Notes: generated by a model from the sequence alone, not told the origin. A stretch of DNA of 64,000 nucleotides from Anniella stebbinsi (GCA_029215795.1 JARDYH010000003.1:99666609-99730608), one strand, 5' to 3'. Shown: positions 37,731 through 48,379, counted from the stretch's first letter. Numbers and translations are program-made.

Positions 37731-38225
37731 AGTTTATCTTCACAAAGATCCTGTGAGGTAGGTTAGGCAAAGAGAGACAGAGAGACACTGAACCTGCTTA
37801 GGTTTGATGAACGCCTGAGCTAAGTCAGAGGACAGCTTGTGGGTGAGTGGGATCACGCTGGGCCCTAAGGAGTGTGCTTCACTGACAGGAGACCACTTTC
37901 TACCTGCAGTGTGGGTATTCTATAGGGCTGGGTGACTACCTCCTCCTCTGACTCCAAGGATGAGGAAGATTCATCAATGGCCCCATCTGCAGATTCCTCA
38001 AGGTCAACTGTTGCCAGAGGGCCTGGTGTGGCCTCTCTAGGTATGTGAGGGGTGTCTATGGAAGTGCTGGGGTCAGAGGGCCTCATGGGGTTTCTGGCCA
38101 TGGAATCTTCATCTGAGGGGGAGATCTCCTGGCTTGGGCCTAGGTCAGGCATGAGAGAGAGAAAGATGTTCTGACCCAAAGTCACCCAGTGAGTTTCATG
38201 GCTTCAAAGCTTACACACCATCCAT
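37731..38225 (-). mobile_element. tRNA-SINE (same class as 30701) split by a roughly 390-bp insertion
   Basis: The left part is 37731-37780 (TCCTGTGAGGTAGGTTAGGC). The right part is 38171-38225 (GACCCAAAGTCACCCAGTGAG and GTTTCATGG...). Between them is sequence foreign to the SINE. Purine-rich AGAGAGACAGAGAGA on the left and GAGAGAGAGAAAGA on the right may be an imperfect target duplication. Confidence 0.55.
37865..38170 (-). other. Insert in the SINE with a 106-codon acidic, Ser/Pro-rich open frame
   Basis: The minus-strand frame 38185-37865 encodes a protein-like composition: SPSDEDSMARNP, then TVDLEESADGAIDESSSSLE and SEEEVVTQPYRIP. The bias is disordered and acidic, not simple-sequence. 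I do not recognise the family. It could be a fragment of a retrotransposon gag-like or linker region, or a retrocopied piece of a host exon. I do not claim it is expressed. Confidence 0.35.
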
Positions 38226-38229
38226 TATA

Positions 38230-39836
38230 CCCCACTGACACACCGCTTACAATACCAATCATTTGCCTTCCCCTTCTAGAAAGAGAGATGCTGATACAGC
38301 TCCACTCCGTCAGTTTTCAACTTCTCCTTTAGTGTCTCATGTACTAACTGACAAGACTTAAAATAACAAAATCCAGGACAGCTTTAGGGGACAGTAAGAG
38401 ACGTGCAAGACTTCTCCAAATAATCTGAGTTCACAGCACACTTCACACTTCAAGAATTGGCCAAGAAACCTAGTCAAAAAGAAATGTGTCAATTAAGTAA
38501 CAAGAGACCTCCATCTAGCTTGATCAGGGCTCACATTCACAAAACACTGAGGTAATGGATTAGCTTTAGGCATTTCTGCTTTGGATACCCTGGTCTCAAC
38601 ATGTTTGCTGATAGGAAGAGAGAACACTGTTTGCTATATATCCCCTAATTTGCTTCCAGCCATTGGGGTAGTGAAGGGAGAAAGGGCATTGCCCATACTC
38701 CCTACAAGGTAAGCAGAGACAGCAAATAGTCAATAGACTGTCATCAGGCTTTTACATCCGCACCAGCCCAAGCCAAGGGATTCTTGGACATTATAAGACA
38801 CACTTGGGGCCACTAAAATAGGGGTTTAAGGTGACACCTATTTTAAGCCCCAAGCCTGAAATGTTACATGGTAGCAAAAGTACCTCACCCAAAAGCATTG
38901 AAATTAGTACTGAGGTTTACCTGAAAGAAGTAGAGGTAGATATGAAGTTTATTAAGATGAGGAAAGGGATAAGAAGTTATACAGAGAACCACAGAGAACA
39001 TTTGAAACAATACCCCAAGCAAAAGAGCAAAACAATAGCTGAACCTAGAGATGTGAAGGCCAGAAAAAAACTCAGAAAGCATGATACATAAAATGTTTAA
39101 GACAATATGTTTATATATTTACTTCCCCAAAAGATTTCTAAAAACTATGTACAGTATCAAATTATTACAATTTTTATGCACCAAGGACAAGCAAGTCCTA
39201 GGTTGCAAACTGAGACTACAGCTCTCAAATACAAGAGCATTTCTGCCTCTAGGGGGCACTGCCATTGAAGCAGAGACTGAAACTGATAATAGCTCAGAAA
39301 ATGAGACTGATTAAATTTCATGCATATTCCTTGAATCTTGGTCCCCCTTTTTTCTCAGTTCTTTTTATGGTAATGGGTGTTTTATGTCTGCTTACCACTA
39401 TGGAGGACTAGCAGAGACATAAATAATTTTCCTTGTTACTAATGTTAATGGTCTCTTCTGTTTGTTTTTTAAATTGTTTTTGCCTGCTCCTCATAAACTG
39501 GCAAAACCAAAGAGGTTCCTTACAGTTCAGGAGCTTGTAGCTCCAGTTATTGTTGTTGTTGTTGTTTTTAAAAGGTAAAACTTTAAAAAAGTAAATTCAA
39601 TTTGTAATAATTGCTTGAATGCACTATATTTTTAATATACCAAATGTAATAATTTTATGCCAAACCAACTTGTACATAACTACATTTTATGTTCCTAAAG
39701 TAACAAAGTGACTTTCAATCCGTAAAAAGTGCTAATAATGCATTTTTTTTCAATTTTTCTGAAAACTTCAGTTTTTTTCTGGAAAAAAATGTTTTTTTCC
39801 ATGGCTACAAAATTTCCGGAAATTTTACATTTCTAG
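38230..39836. other. Non-coding sequence, nothing recognised
   Basis: (GTT)n at 39547-39567. An 86-codon plus-strand frame at 38831-39091 is Lys-rich and unsupported. No exon. Confidence 0.5.
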
Positions 39837-40857
39837 GGCCCCCTCTACAAGATTTCGCTTTGATGCCCAGTTCCCCGATTATGCACATCTCCTGACATTG
39901 CTTTTACACCTAATACCTATATACAAGAGGCGTTAAAGCACATTACTGGCTGTATGAAACGCGCTTTAAAATTGTTTACATGTGGAGAATCGCATGCAAA
40001 TGTTGCTGAAAGTAATGCGCTTTGTCCTGGAAAACTGCCCAAACAGGTTTCCCACACTTTATTCTCCCTGCCCACCAGAATCTCCCGCCTTTGGTTACCT
40101 AGGTTACCTGCCGGGAATGACCTGGGTAACCTGTTCGGCTACCTCTCTTCCCCCCCCTTCGCCCAATTGCCATTTGAAGTGAACTGCTCAGGAGTAAATG
40201 GGAACATGCCTCGTACACACATACATGCCAAAACAGACGGGGGATGCTGCTGCGTTCCTTCCCCTTCCTCTTCCCAGCAAGCTCAATCGTTGTAAAACAT
40301 ACACACACACACACAGCTCATGTCAAGAATCCAGCAAGAAGTGAGGGGATGATGTGTCTCAGCTGATCACTAATTATGTACACATCCTTCCTACCCCCTT
40401 TACTTCTTGTGAAACCACCTCCATCTGGCCCCGTGTCTCCATAAACAAAATATTCTATTAGAGGAGTTAAAATAAACTTTATTTTCAGTTCACATTGGGT
40501 CACCTCTTCCTGGAGTTTCCATCCGGAGAGACGGAGAACAAGGAGGAAGTTGCCAGCAGGAGACAAGAAATAAAACTAAACGTAAAAGTGGGAGGTTTTC
40601 CCAGCGAAGGGGCAGTTCTATGCACTCTCTGTCCACCCACCCTGATCTTTAATGCGCCTCCTCAGAAAGTTGTTTACACGGACATAAGGCGCTCTTACTC
40701 CCGAAATAAATTAAAAGTCACTTTTTAACATGAATGCGAAAATGCGAATAATCTGAGCTAAAACGTGCCTGGACCCCTGATTTGCGCTCCGCTCTTGTAG
40801 AGGTAAATTTGGTAATGCACCTTGAAAGAGCTTTAAATTGCTCTTGTAGAGGCACCC
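39837..40857 (+). mobile_element. Non-autonomous DNA transposon family T1, medium form
   Basis: This 1021-bp copy starts GGCCCCCTCTACAAG and ends CTTGTAGAGGCACCC. It is flanked by TAG on both sides (39834-39836, 40858-40860), a perfect 3-bp target duplication. It is collinear with 22063-23333 but about 250 bp shorter. The direct repeat TTGTTTACA at 39972-39980 and 40670-40678 brackets exactly the interior missing from the 311-bp copy at 19081. It contains (CA)n at about 40301-40314. There is no transposase frame. Confidence 0.8.
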
Positions 40858-40860
40858 TAG

Positions 40861-41663
40861 CTGAGCCTATCTCATACATTACACAAGTAAGGCTTTCCTA
40901 ACAAGACAAGGCTTCACCCGTTATCCAAGAACTCAAAAGCTCAAAACAAGGTAACACAGGTAAATGGAGACAACTGGGCATGTCTCAAGCTCCATTTGTA
41001 TCTTCCTGTGCTTGGCAACTCAGGAAAAATCTCATGAAATCTCCCCAGCACTGAGAGGAAAGGGTACTTTCTCATAGGAACACAGCTGAGACTACCCAGC
41101 CCAATTAATGAGGCCTCAAATGCTGGAGCTGCCCACATTATCTCAAGGTAACAAGTTCACAGGTGGTTACATGACTAGTGTCATTATGGCTTTCCCCAAT
41201 GAACGGAGCAACAAGATGAAACTTTTGACATGAATTCCCTGTCAGAGTCCCCGTACAGTGCAGTTCTTGACAGGAGCTGTTACACATTTTATGTCCCTAG
41301 GATTTTCTCTGGATTAGTGGTGTTCCAGCTGGAGAACCCTGGGGTTCCTTACAAACTTGACAGGAGTGCCTTAACTTGAAAATCAGTAATGGCAAAATAG
41401 TATCTTACCTCAATGCACTCCTTAGGATGATTTAGTAGGCAATGTAACTCCGGTAAACACCATTCCTAGTATCTTACCCAGAACTACTGATCTACCACAG
41501 CAATGTGAAGTTCTGGGGAGAGTTGGCTGTGTTCAAGGGGTTCACACTCAGTTCAAGAAAGGCATCAATGAGGTCTGGTTAATATTCCACATGAACTGAG
41601 TCTGTATCCTAGAACACTCCCCAGTATTCTTTGCAACATGACGGGGACCCTCAGCAGATACAT
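40861..41663. other. Non-coding flank of the L1 insertion
   Basis: No recognised feature. Confidence 0.5.
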
Positions 41664-41679
41664 AGATATGAAAAGGTTG
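41664..41679 (+). repeat. Target-site duplication, 5' copy
   Basis: AGATATGAAAAGGTTG is identical to 47498-47513, which flanks the 3' end of the L1. Confidence 0.95.
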
Positions 41680-41778
41680 GGGGCGTGGCCATGATCGAGT
41701 CGGAGTGAGGTCGCAGATCTTCTGAGCTCCCTAAAAAAGCTTTGAATTAAGCACTAATTCCTTATCGTGAAGAGTAAT

Positions 41779-42170
41779 AAAAGGCATGATATATTGACTG
41801 GAAGTGAATAATCATTGAGGGTGAGTTGGAAACGGGCAAGAACTTGCTGGATGCTGGCTGCTTGTGTTGGCTGTAAAAGTGAAACTAATCTCCTCGGACA
41901 AAGGAGGAAGAGAGACGCCATTAATGAGGTAATTTATGGACTTATAATTGAAGATATAATCCAGCCTGCTTGACTTATAGTATTAAAAGGCATGATATAT
42001 TGACTGGAAGTGAACAATCATTAGAGGGGGATTTGGAAAGCAGCAAGAAATTGCTGGCTGCTGGCTGTTTCTGCTGGATGCAAAAGTGAAACTAAGTATA
42101 CGGAGGAAGCGAGACGCCATTACTGAACTAATTTATGGACTATAATTGGCAGCTAGCCTGATTTATAGTA
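41779..42170 (+). promoter_or_regulatory. Tandem monomers in the L1 5' UTR (putative promoter units)
   Basis: Unit 1 (41779-41984, 206 bp) and unit 2 (41985-42170, 186 bp) both start AAAAGGCATGATATATTGAC. They share AGTGAAACTAA, GAGACGCCATTA and AATTTATGGACTTATAATTG with small indels. In mouse L1, promoter activity resides in tandem 5' UTR monomers. The same role here is inference from position and arrangement. Confidence 0.75.
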
Positions 42171-42286
42171 TACTTGGAGGGAGTTTGAGAAGAAATAAAG
42201 TTAACTCCCAGTGAATTTGAAGTCCAGGTTGCAAGGCAGAGGCACGAGTAAGGGGTCTCCAGGCAGACGGGGGAGGAGGGAAGTTT

Positions 42287-43309
42287 ATGAGTAAGAAGCA
42301 GAGACGGCAGAAGCCCTCTATTCCCACCCCCGCCTGGGTAAGACCCTCAAAAGAGCGAGGATCGGATCGATCGTGGCAAAGATTGGCGCGTTTGGAATCT
42401 CAAGACATGCCAGATAAGCAGGTTGGGAAGAAATCTCCTGTTAAGGGCTCTGTGTCGCAAATTTCAGAGCCAGCTGCAATTCCAAAGATAGCCAGAGGAG
42501 GACAGCCAGACCCAATGGATGAATTAAAGGATGATATAAAAAAAATGCTGATTGGTTTAGAAGAACGCTTGGCGAAGTGTATTTCAGATACGCAGACTGA
42601 GCTTATGACGGGATTAAAGCAAGTGGTGATGGATGTTGGAGTGCTCCAGGCAGATACTAGAGCTTTGGCGGGAGTTTGTAAGAAACAGGAAGACCAGCTG
42701 TCTCAACATGAACTACACCTTATTGCTATGGAGGATCGGGATAGACGGGCAAATATTCGTATAAAAAAATATCCAGAACAAGAAGGAGAGACTTTAAAAG
42801 ATTTAAGAGATACAATTTTGACATGGATAAGAATACAACTTCCAGATGAGTCTTGGGATGAAGCTGATCTCAAACGGGTGCATAGAGTTGGTTCTAAGCG
42901 TAAAGGAGTGCTTCCAAGGGACATAATTGTTAAATTTGCAAATTATTATAAAAAAGAAAAATTTATGCGGGCAATTAGACGACAAGCTCAACCAAAGATT
43001 CAAGCAACAGCAATCGAAATCTATCAGGATTTATCGGCGCAGACCGTGCAGTGGAGGAAGAGCGTCAAAATTTGTACAGCAGCATTGAGGAAGAAATCGA
43101 TAACCTACAACTGGGGATACCCAGTATTTTTGAGATTCTTCTGGCAAGGGAAGCATGAAAGAATAACATCGTGCGAACAGGGAATCGAGCTGCTGGAGAA
43201 GTTGGGCATAATCGATGCCAATGATGCGGGAGAAATAGTCCAAGTAGAAGGAGCGGTTGGAGGTTCCAGAGTCCAAGAAGAAGGAGCGGTTGGAGGTTCC
43301 AGTCAATGA
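42287..43309 (+). CDS. ORF1: L1 ORF1 protein (RNA-binding nucleic-acid chaperone), intact
   Basis: 340 codons, close to the usual length for vertebrate L1 ORF1p, which coats L1 RNA as trimers in cytoplasmic particles. Residues 1-60 are basic and disordered (MSKKQRRQKPSIPTP). About 76-150 is a heptad-like coiled coil (DPMDELKDDIKKML ... LSQHELHLIAMEDRDRR). About 154-235 is the RRM-type domain (ANIRIKKYPEQ; KRVHRVGSKRK; LPRDIIVKFANYYKKEKFM). About 238-308 is the C-terminal domain (IYQDLSAQTVQWRKSVKICT; WGYPVFLRFFWQGKHERI). Residues 317-339 hold a tandem QVEGAVGGSR / QEEGAVGGSS repeat. The start is the first ATG downstream of the 5' UTR monomers. No lesion is seen, so it could still be translated. 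Confidence 0.93.
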   Translation: MSKKQRRQKPSIPTPAWVRPSKERGSDRSWQRLARLESQDMPDKQVGKKSPVKGSVSQISEPAAIPKIARGGQPDPMDELKDDIKKMLIGLEERLAKCISDTQTELMTGLKQVVMDVGVLQADTRALAGVCKKQEDQLSQHELHLIAMEDRDRRANIRIKKYPEQEGETLKDLRDTILTWIRIQLPDESWDEADLKRVHRVGSKRKGVLPRDIIVKFANYYKKEKFMRAIRRQAQPKIQATAIEIYQDLSAQTVQWRKSVKICTAALRKKSITYNWGYPVFLRFFWQGKHERITSCEQGIELLEKLGIIDANDAGEIVQVEGAVGGSRVQEEGAVGGSSQ

Positions 43310-43527
43310 AAAGGGATTAGTGGGGAAAGGGTTAAAAAGGAGGGGAGGATCGGACTTTGCTCTGTGGGTTGGGCCGTGTTCCCCCCCCCTGAAGAGTTCT
43401 AAAATAATTGGGACCAGTGCCCAGATGACTGGTGAGGAGGGGGGTAAAAATGGGGGTGGGGGGGAAGGGAGGGGGGTATGTGTTTCACTGACCGAGACCA
43501 ATTTAATGACGTGGTTGAAAGTAAGAA
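43310..43527 (+). other. L1 inter-ORF spacer with C-run and G-tracts
   Basis: C9 at about 43381-43389 is followed by several G4-G7 runs at 43435-43480. The same order, a long C-run then G-runs in the L1 sense, occurs in the spacer of the L1 at 57779-59605. The ORFs are not overlapping, so ORF2 would need reinitiation or an internal start. Confidence 0.8.
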
Positions 43528-46500
43528 ATGGAGAATAGATTGAGATGTGCAACTCTAAATGTTAAGGGGCTAGGAACGGTGGTTAAAAGACGAAGAATTG
43601 AAACATTGTTGAAAAGAAAAAAAATAGATATAATTTTTTTGCAGGAAACTCATCAGATAAAGGAGGGGGCTAATGAGTTACGAATGAGGGAAGTAGGAGT
43701 GTATGAAAAGTCATTTGGTACTTCTAAAGCGAGAGGTGTGGCAATAATAATATCGAAGAAATGTGGTATTAATATTCAAAGTATAAAGAAAGATAAGAAT
43801 GGAAGGATCCTTATAATTTACTGTACGTTGGAAGAGGAAGAATTTGTGCTGATAAATGTCTATGCTCCAAATGGGAAACAAATTGATTTTTTTAAAGAAG
43901 TATTCAATATGGTGGGAGATCTAGGGAAAAAGAATATTGTGATGGCAGGAGATTTTAATATGGTACTAGATAAAGGGAAAGACAGGGATAATATAATAAG
44001 AGGTATTAGAGGAGAGGGGAAGACAGAATTAGCTAAATTAATGGAGAGGAAAGAATTAATGGATGTATGGAGAGTTTTAAAAGGGCAAGAAAGAAAATAT
44101 ACTTTTTACTCACCTAGATTTAAGAGTTATTCAAGGATTGATTATATTTTTATATCAAAGAATATGGTACCTAAATTAACAGATTGTGATATTGGAGTAA
44201 TTAAGATCACAGACCATGCACTAATGATGATGGATATCAAGATAAAGAAGGATTATAAACAAGCAAAGAGATGGAGACTGGACGGAAGAATTTTTAAAAA
44301 TAAAAACATAGTGGATAAATTAAAAAAGGAAGTGCAGGAAATATGGCAGATAAATGAAAAAGGAGTTAACTCGCAAGGATTATTATGGGATACGATGAAA
44401 GCAGTAATAAGAGGGATCTGTATCAGGGAAATGTCCACACTTAAAAAGCAACAGGAAGTACTTAATAAAAAGGCTGAAGAAGAGATAAGGAGTTTAGAGG
44501 AGAGACTGAGAGAGTCAAAAGATAAGCGGTTATATGCCCTAATTCAAGCTAAAAAAAAGGAATTGGAGAAAGAAGAAATAGAACAGGTTCAAAAGAATTT
44601 ATTATATTTAAAGAGAGACTTTTTTGAAAATAGTAATAGAAATTCCAGGTTGCTGGCTAGATCCACGCAGTCAGAGAAGGCTAAGAATATGATAGGGACA
44701 ATAAGAGATAAGTTAGGGAATAGATGTAACGTAATGAAAGATAAATTAAGTATTTTGCAGGATTTTTATAAAGATTTATATACATCAGAGGCACTTTCAC
44801 AAGAAAAGATTCGGGAATATGTAGAAAGGAATTGGAAAATAAGACTGGATGATCAAGATAGGGAGTGTATGGAAGCCTTGGTTACTGACAAAGAAATTGA
44901 GGGAATTATTGGAAAACTAAAAGGAGGTAAGTCTCCGGGGATTGATGGTTTGGGGCCGGAATTTTATAAAATATTTAAGGATATTTTAATACCTAGATTA
45001 AAAAAATTATTTAATAATATAATAGAAGGAGGAATGACCCCGCCATCGTGGGACCAGTCCCTGGTTGTTTTAATACAGAAGCCAGGCAAGGACTTGACAG
45101 ATCCAGCGTCATATAGACCAATATCTTTAATAAATCAGGATGCAAAAATATTTTCAGCAATTATGGCTAAAAGAATGGGTACATTTATATTTAAATATAT
45201 TAAAAATGATCAATGCGGATTTATCTTAGGTAGGAAAATGCCGAATTTAATTGGGAGAGTTATAAATACAATAAATATTATAAAAAAAAGGAACTTAAAA
45301 GCAGGATTATTAGAGCTTTAGATATTTTCAAAGCCTTTGATTGCGTGGAATGGCCAGCGTTAAAAATAATATTAAAAACATTTGGGTTTGGACATAAATG
45401 TATGGGAGTGATTAATCAGATGTATAAAAATAATAAAGCGGAAATAATGGTTAATGATGGGTTAACGCAACAAATAATACTAGCTCGAGGAACTAGGTAA
45501 GGATGTCCACTTTCACCGATTTTATTTGCAATAGTTATAGAAATTTTAGCAAATGTAATTAGGGAAGATGAAAGATTAAAGGGGATAGGAAGAAAATATA
45601 AGATTAAAGTAAATATGTTTGCGGATGATACGTTATTGACACTAGAAGATCCCCTAGAAAGTGGGGAGATGATTCAGAAACATTTGAGAGAATTTGGGGA
45701 AATTACAGGATTACAAGTTAACTGGGGGAAGTCAGAAATGATGTTGTATAACTATAACAAGGAAGAGATGGAGAAATGTAAAGCTAAGTTAGGATTAAGA
45801 CATAAAAATATAATAAGATATTTAGGAGTTAATATAGATAAAGAATTAGAAAGAATAGAGGAACTTAATTTTGTAAGCTTAAGAAAAGAGGTAGGGGAGA
45901 AATTACAGATTTATAGAAAATTAAAACATTCTTGGTTTGGTAGAATAGCGGTTATTAAAATGAAGATATTACCTAAGGTTAATTTTTTGTTTAGAATGCT
46001 ACCTATTAGAATTTCAGTAGCTGAGATTAAAAATTGGCAAAATATGATTAATGCATATTGTAACGGGGATAAAAGAGCTAGGATAAATAAGGGGTTATGG
46101 TATAAGACTCAAAAGAAAGGAGGTTTAGGACTTCCTAATATTAAGAATTATTATATTGCTAATCAGTTAAGATATGCTATTTATGCTATTTTAGGGGAGC
46201 AAGATTTGGAATGGTTGGAATCGCAAACAGTAGAGATAGAATGTAAATTGCGGAATATATTTTTTACTAAAATGCAGAAGAAAGAATGGAAGGTACTGGA
46301 CAACCCATTATTGGAAAATATATTATCGATATGGGAGAAGTATAGGGGGAAGTTGATACCAGGGGATTCTCCGCTTGCCCCAGTGGTAGTAGTGGGAAAC
46401 TTCCCAAGAGCATTAAAATCAGAGATAGAAGTGAGACTGAAAGAACAAGATATTCTTAAGCTAAGGAATTGGATGGGAAAGATGAAGGATAGTGAGCATA

Positions 46501-47372
46501 TTAAAGATTTGTTTAAAGGACAAAAGATAGCGTGGTTCAAGTGTTTGCAACTGGTAAAATGGACAGAGGAATGGAGGATGAAAAATAAGAAATGTAGAAA
46601 CAATACCAGATTTGAAGATTTAATTGAACAAATAGAAAAAAAAGATGAAGCCAGAGCTAAGAAAGGACTCACTAGCGAGATATATAAAATATTAATAGAG
46701 GAGGAATTTCAGGACTCACTTAAGGTTATAAAAGAGGTATGGGAAGAAGATCTAAGGGAAAAAATCAATGAAGATAATTGGGGGAGGATATGGAATGTAA
46801 GAATGTTGAAGTTATTGTCGATTAGAATTAAGGAGAACTATTATAAGACAGTTTGGAGATGGTATCTAACACCTGTAAGATTTCACCAGATTGATAAAAA
46901 AGTGTCCAAGAACTGTTGGAGGGGATGTCAGGAGGTTGGGACCTATTTTCATATGTGGTGGAGCTGTGAACAAGTACAAAAATTCTGGGAAAGGGTTTTT
47001 AAAGAAATAAGTGATATAATTGGAAGTAAATTGGAATTAAACCCGAAGTTAGCTCTACTAGCAATATGGGATAGTAGGAATAAGCATATAATTAATAGAG
47101 AATTGGTAAACAACCTCCTGGCACCCGTTAGAATAATGATTGCTAAAAATTGGAAAGGGCAACGAAGTTATAAAATAGAAGATTGGTATAAAGAAATTTG
47201 GGATATAGCATTGAATGATATGTTGATATGTAAAATGAAAATAATGAGGGGAATGTCCAGTAAGAGTGATTTTGGAGATATATGGACTCCCTTTTTGGAA
47301 TATGTTTTAAGATCGGGAAAGGGACAATCGCCTTCAAAAGAATCATTAAAATTTTGGAAGGATGATGGATGA
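43528..47372 (+). pseudogene. ORF2: L1 ORF2 (endonuclease / reverse transcriptase), disabled by one frameshift and one nonsense codon
   Basis: About 1280 codons in total, the normal ORF2 size. The endonuclease occupies residues 1-240: N11, QET around E40, VYAPNG 111-116, GDFN 141-144, SRIDYIF 202-208 and TDH 228-230, all expected catalytic positions of APE-type L1 nucleases. RT begins near residue 465 (GGKSPGIDGLGPEFY; SYRPISLINQDAK). The frame breaks near 45320 (TAG at 45319-45321, about two extra bases). Motif RQGCPLSP reads RxGCPLSP with TAA at 45498-45500, consistent with a C-to-T change. FADD lies at 45618-45629. The C-terminal zinc-knuckle-like CX3CX7HX4C (46914-46967) is intact. The protein nicks DNA and primes reverse transcription; this copy should not make it. 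Confidence 0.93.
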
Positions 47373-47497
47373 ATGTGAGTAGGTCTCGGGGGGGTGCACG
47401 GGGGTAGTCGAGGGAGTTAGTTTGTTTATATATTATGTATTATGTGTATGTTTGTTTTGTTTTGTTGAAAAATTAATAAAAATTATACAATAAAAAA
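47373..47497 (+). other. L1 3' UTR and short A-rich end
   Basis: It contains GGTCTCGGGGGGGTGCACGG, then a TTTGTTTTGTTTTGTTG stretch, two AATAAA-like words (ATTAATAAAAATT, CAATAAAA) and only seven terminal A. A very short A-tail is unusual for a recent L1. Confidence 0.85.
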
Positions 47498-47513
47498 AGA
47501 TATGAAAAGGTTG
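47498..47513 (+). repeat. Target-site duplication, 3' copy
   Basis: Identical to 41664-41679. Confidence 0.95.
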
Positions 47514-48379
47514 CTATCAGTTGGAAGCTTAAAAGTTGCAGATGCAAAAAAAGAGAGAATCCCCCCAAATATGTTTACTACTACCTCTGTTTCGCCCTCT
47601 ACACCTATCCAACAAAAGTGGTGAAAGAAAAATGGCAGATGACCATCTACTTCATATAGAATAAAATAAATCATTGTTAGGAATTCTCTAGAAACAGTTT
47701 AATTTCAACCATCTATTAAATACTATTCAGTACTCTTTCAAAAGTTTGTCTAAAAAGGCCCTCAATCCATAGATCCTGGTTCATAAGCAAATTAACTTAA
47801 AGTTCAGCTATTTATTTGTTCCCAACAACAGCTCAAAGGATATGTTGAATTGGGATTTTCTCATATCCCTGTGGATATGTAAACAATACAGGGTTTTCCA
47901 AAAAATAATTAGATGTGTTATTAAAGAGTTATTTATCTACCTGTTAAAGAAACGAAAAGTTACAGAGAAAGTAACTGAAAGTTTTACAGCCAAGCCCCTC
48001 TATGTTCTAAATTTACTGATACATATGTAACTAAAGCACTTTTCTAAACGAGCGATTTATAACACACTTCTGATTGGCCACTCAATGAAGTGTTGGGGGT
48101 CCATTCCACAACGTCATCAACAGCCAAGATGCCTTTTGCGCTATCCCCTGGAAATCATGCATTTGGGGGAAAACACAGATAATGTGGTATTATCTGGATA
48201 TTGTAGGGTTTCTGTGCCGCTAGATGGCGCCGTCTCATTAAAACACAATGGGGCCTTTCCAAGAAGGGAACAAATCATGTGGCTGTAAGTGAAAGAGCAT
48301 GTCGCAATGGTAGGATTACTGCAATGGTGCAAGCCACAGTAAGGCAGATTTTTCCTGTGTGTACAGGAATAGTGACTAC
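47514..48379. other. Non-coding flank, nothing recognised
   Basis: No exon or repeat that I can name. Confidence 0.5.

Larger units (their letters stand above)
41680..47497 (+). mobile_element. Full-length L1 (LINE-1) retrotransposon
   Basis: This 5818-bp element is bounded by a perfect 16-bp target duplication. In order: a GC-rich start GGGGCGTGGCCATGATCGAG, a 607-bp 5' UTR with two tandem monomers, ORF1 (42287-43309), a 218-bp C- and G-run-rich inter-ORF spacer, ORF2 (43528-47372, two lesions), and a 125-bp 3' UTR with a G7 tract and TTGT-rich sequence ending ATTAATAAAAATTATACAAT plus A7. The perfect duplication, intact ORF1 and only two ORF2 defects indicate a recent insertion. It is antisense to KIAA0930. 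It is related to but distinct from the second L1 at 57779-59605. Confidence 0.95.

Noticed and set aside
43031..43552. 173-codon minus-strand frame over the L1 ORF1 end and spacer
   Set aside because: Antisense of L1 coding sequence and the G-rich spacer; no independent support.
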